Below are positions 5,782 to 6,692 of a stretch of DNA of 6,692 bases, piece by piece; the first letter of the stretch is position 1; each line of letters starts with the position of its first letter. The position numbers and the translations under genes were made by a program. The notes beneath the pieces are model-generated. The model was not told the origin of the DNA. It saw nothing but the letters and a program-made list of their open reading frames with translations, and searched no databases. Source of the stretch: a bacterium (lineage in GTDB: Bacteria > Verrucomicrobiota > Verrucomicrobiae > Limisphaerales > J093); NCBI GenBank assembly GCA_021839785.1, contig JAKCAB010000764.1, forward strand, positions 1 through 6,692, written 5' to 3'.

Positions 5782-5850
5782 ATGTTCAGCGAACAACACC
5801 GTCTGCCTGGCCGCCACCGGCCGTTCGTTTTCTCTATTTCACGCGCATGA
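5782..5850 (+). CDS. possible 22-residue upstream peptide coupled to the nuclease gene
   Basis: A short frame beginning with the ATG at 5782 encodes 22 residues (MFSEQHRLPG through VFSISRA) and stops with TGA at 5848-5850, overlapping the ATG of the nuclease gene as ATGA. The same 4-nt arrangement joins two certain genes elsewhere in the window (1488-1491). No Shine-Dalgarno sequence precedes it, but a weak promoter would place the transcript start at its ATG. The peptide has no recognised motif. It could be a translational-coupling leader, or a chance frame in GC-rich DNA; I favour chance slightly. Confidence 0.2.
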   Translation: MFSEQHRLPGRHRPFVFSISRA

Positions 5851-6692
5851 AAATCACGCTCCACGGCGCGGCGGGCGGTGAAGTGACCGGCTCGGCCTAC
5901 CAAATCCAGACTGAACGGGCGAACGTCCTTTTGGACTTCGGCATGTTCCAAGGCGTGCCGCACGCCGAGGCGCATAACCACGTTCCGCCCGGCCTGGACG
6001 TGAAGAAAATCGACGCGGTGCTGGTCACGCACGCGCACCTCGATCACACCGGGCGGTTGCCGTTGCTGGCGCGTGCGGGCTACACCGGCCCGGTGTTCGC
6101 CACGCCCGCCACGATCGACATCACCGGCCTCATCCTGCACGACTCCGCCAAGATTCAGGCGCAGGACATCGCGCGGGTGAACCGCAAACGCGAGCGCGCC
6201 GGCGAAACCCCGTTGACACCGCTTTACGACAACGCGGACGTGGACCGGCTCCTTGGCCTGTGCCAACCCACGCCTTACGACGGACCGGTGCCGGTGGCGC
6301 CGGGCGTGAACGCGCATTTTGTCGAAGCCGGCCATCTGCTCGGCTCGGCCAGCATCCATTTGGACATCGCGGAGGATGGCCAGACCAAGCGGGTGGTTTT
6401 CTCCGGCGACCTTGGGCCCAAAGGCGTCCCGATCCTGCGCGACGCCGAGTGCGTGCGCGAGCCGGCGAACGCGGTGTTCCTCGAATCGACGTATGGCGAT
6501 CACGACCACCGTCCGTTCCAGGAAACCGTGGACGAGTTTCGCGAAGTCCTCCAGGCGGCGGTGGCGGCGAAGAGCAAGATTCTCGTGCCGACCTTTGCGG
6601 TCGGGCGCGCGCAACTGCTTTTGGTGCTGCTCGCCGTCATGTTCCGGCGGAAAGAACTACCCAAGTTTCCCATCTTTTTGGACAGCCCGATG
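5847..6692 (+). CDS. metallo-beta-lactamase fold RNA nuclease with beta-CASP domain, 3' end off the window
   Basis: The first 282 residues are present and the frame is still open at the right edge. The protein belongs to the MBL/beta-CASP family that includes bacterial and archaeal CPSF-73-like RNA endo/exonucleases, which cleave RNA in the cytoplasm using two zinc ions. Motif 1 region: GEVTGSAYQI and NVLLDFGMFQG (to 36). Motif 2 is THAHLDHTGRLP (61-72), giving zinc ligands His62, His64, Asp66 and His67. Motif 3 is EAGHLLGSASI (160-170) with His163. Motif 4 is FSGDLG (185-190) with Asp188. ESTYGD (213-218) and LVPTFAVGRAQ (246-256) are the usual entry to the beta-CASP insertion. The later beta-CASP motifs and final zinc ligand lie outside. 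The ATG at 5847 begins directly with the first beta strand (MKITLHGAAGGEVTGS), as is typical of the family; no Shine-Dalgarno sequence is seen. It is divergent from the DUF1080 gene, and no functional link is evident. Confidence 0.94.
   Translation, partial: MKITLHGAAGGEVTGSAYQIQTERANVLLDFGMFQGVPHAEAHNHVPPGLDVKKIDAVLVTHAHLDHTGRLPLLARAGYTGPVFATPATIDITGLILHDSAKIQAQDIARVNRKRERAGETPLTPLYDNADVDRLLGLCQPTPYDGPVPVAPGVNAHFVEAGHLLGSASIHLDIAEDGQTKRVVFSGDLGPKGVPILRDAECVREPANAVFLESTYGDHDHRPFQETVDEFREVLQAAVAAKSKILVPTFAVGRAQLLLVLLAVMFRRKELPKFPIFLDSPM

Noticed and set aside
4041..5850. Plus-strand frames of 294 and 404 codons opposite the GH20-like and DUF1080 genes
   Set aside because: The minus-strand products show full family motifs and signal peptides; the plus-strand translations do not resemble any protein.
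5712..6614. A 300-codon minus-strand frame opposite the beta-CASP nuclease
   Set aside because: The plus strand encodes all MBL motifs in order over the same bases. The antisense frame is the usual mirror of a GC-rich gene.
1..6692. Search for tRNA genes, CRISPR arrays, insertion-sequence ends, phage or defence genes
   Set aside because: No cloverleaf-like segments, no regularly spaced direct repeats, no transposase or integrase motifs and no known defence domains were seen by eye.

Overview
This is a 6.7 kb, very GC-rich bacterial window with eight protein-coding genes (two cut by the window edges) and no RNA genes, insertion sequences or CRISPR arrays that I could see. The gene content suggests Verrucomicrobiota, or less likely Planctomycetota: a secreted DUF1080 (3-keto-disaccharide hydrolase family) protein beside a secreted family-20-like glycosidase, coiled-coil membrane proteins of no known family, and no Shine-Dalgarno sequence at any readable start. 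This assignment rests on gene content alone; no ribosomal or other phylogenetic marker is present.

Layout. (1) Positions 2714 down to 1, minus strand: a tight four-gene cluster. In transcription order it encodes a 237-residue and a 166-residue protein, each a coiled coil with one C-terminal membrane segment; then Ogt, the O6-alkylguanine DNA repair methyltransferase; then an exported protein of at least 329 residues that runs off the left edge. Gaps are 12 nt, a 4-nt ATGA overlap and 13 nt, so this is very probably one operon. (2) Positions 2928-3674, plus strand: a secreted, highly charged helical protein with three copies of a short helical-hairpin motif, divergent from the first cluster across a 213-nt gap that holds candidate promoters in both directions. 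(3) Positions 5607 down to 3774, minus strand: a two-gene glycan-degradation unit, the DUF1080 protein followed 13 nt later by the GH20-like enzyme. It converges on the plus-strand gene across 99 nt. (4) Positions 5847-6692, plus strand: the N-terminal 282 residues of a metallo-beta-lactamase/beta-CASP RNA nuclease, divergent from the glycan unit across 239 nt and cut by the right edge.

How they work together. The DUF1080 and GH20-like proteins both carry signal peptides and probably act on the same extracytoplasmic glycan. The two tail-anchored coiled-coil proteins may form a membrane-associated complex. Their link to ogt and to the exported protein is positional only. The beta-CASP nuclease is an RNA-processing gene with no evident tie to its neighbours.

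The most unusual signals are the promoter-like -10 elements lying only 6-7 nt before start codons, which suggest leaderless transcripts; the operon of two uncharacterised tail-anchored coiled-coil proteins; and a 22-codon upstream reading frame whose stop overlaps the nuclease start as ATGA. I see no clearly new defence or mobile system. Many long reading frames on the opposite strands here are by-products of high GC content and are left out.
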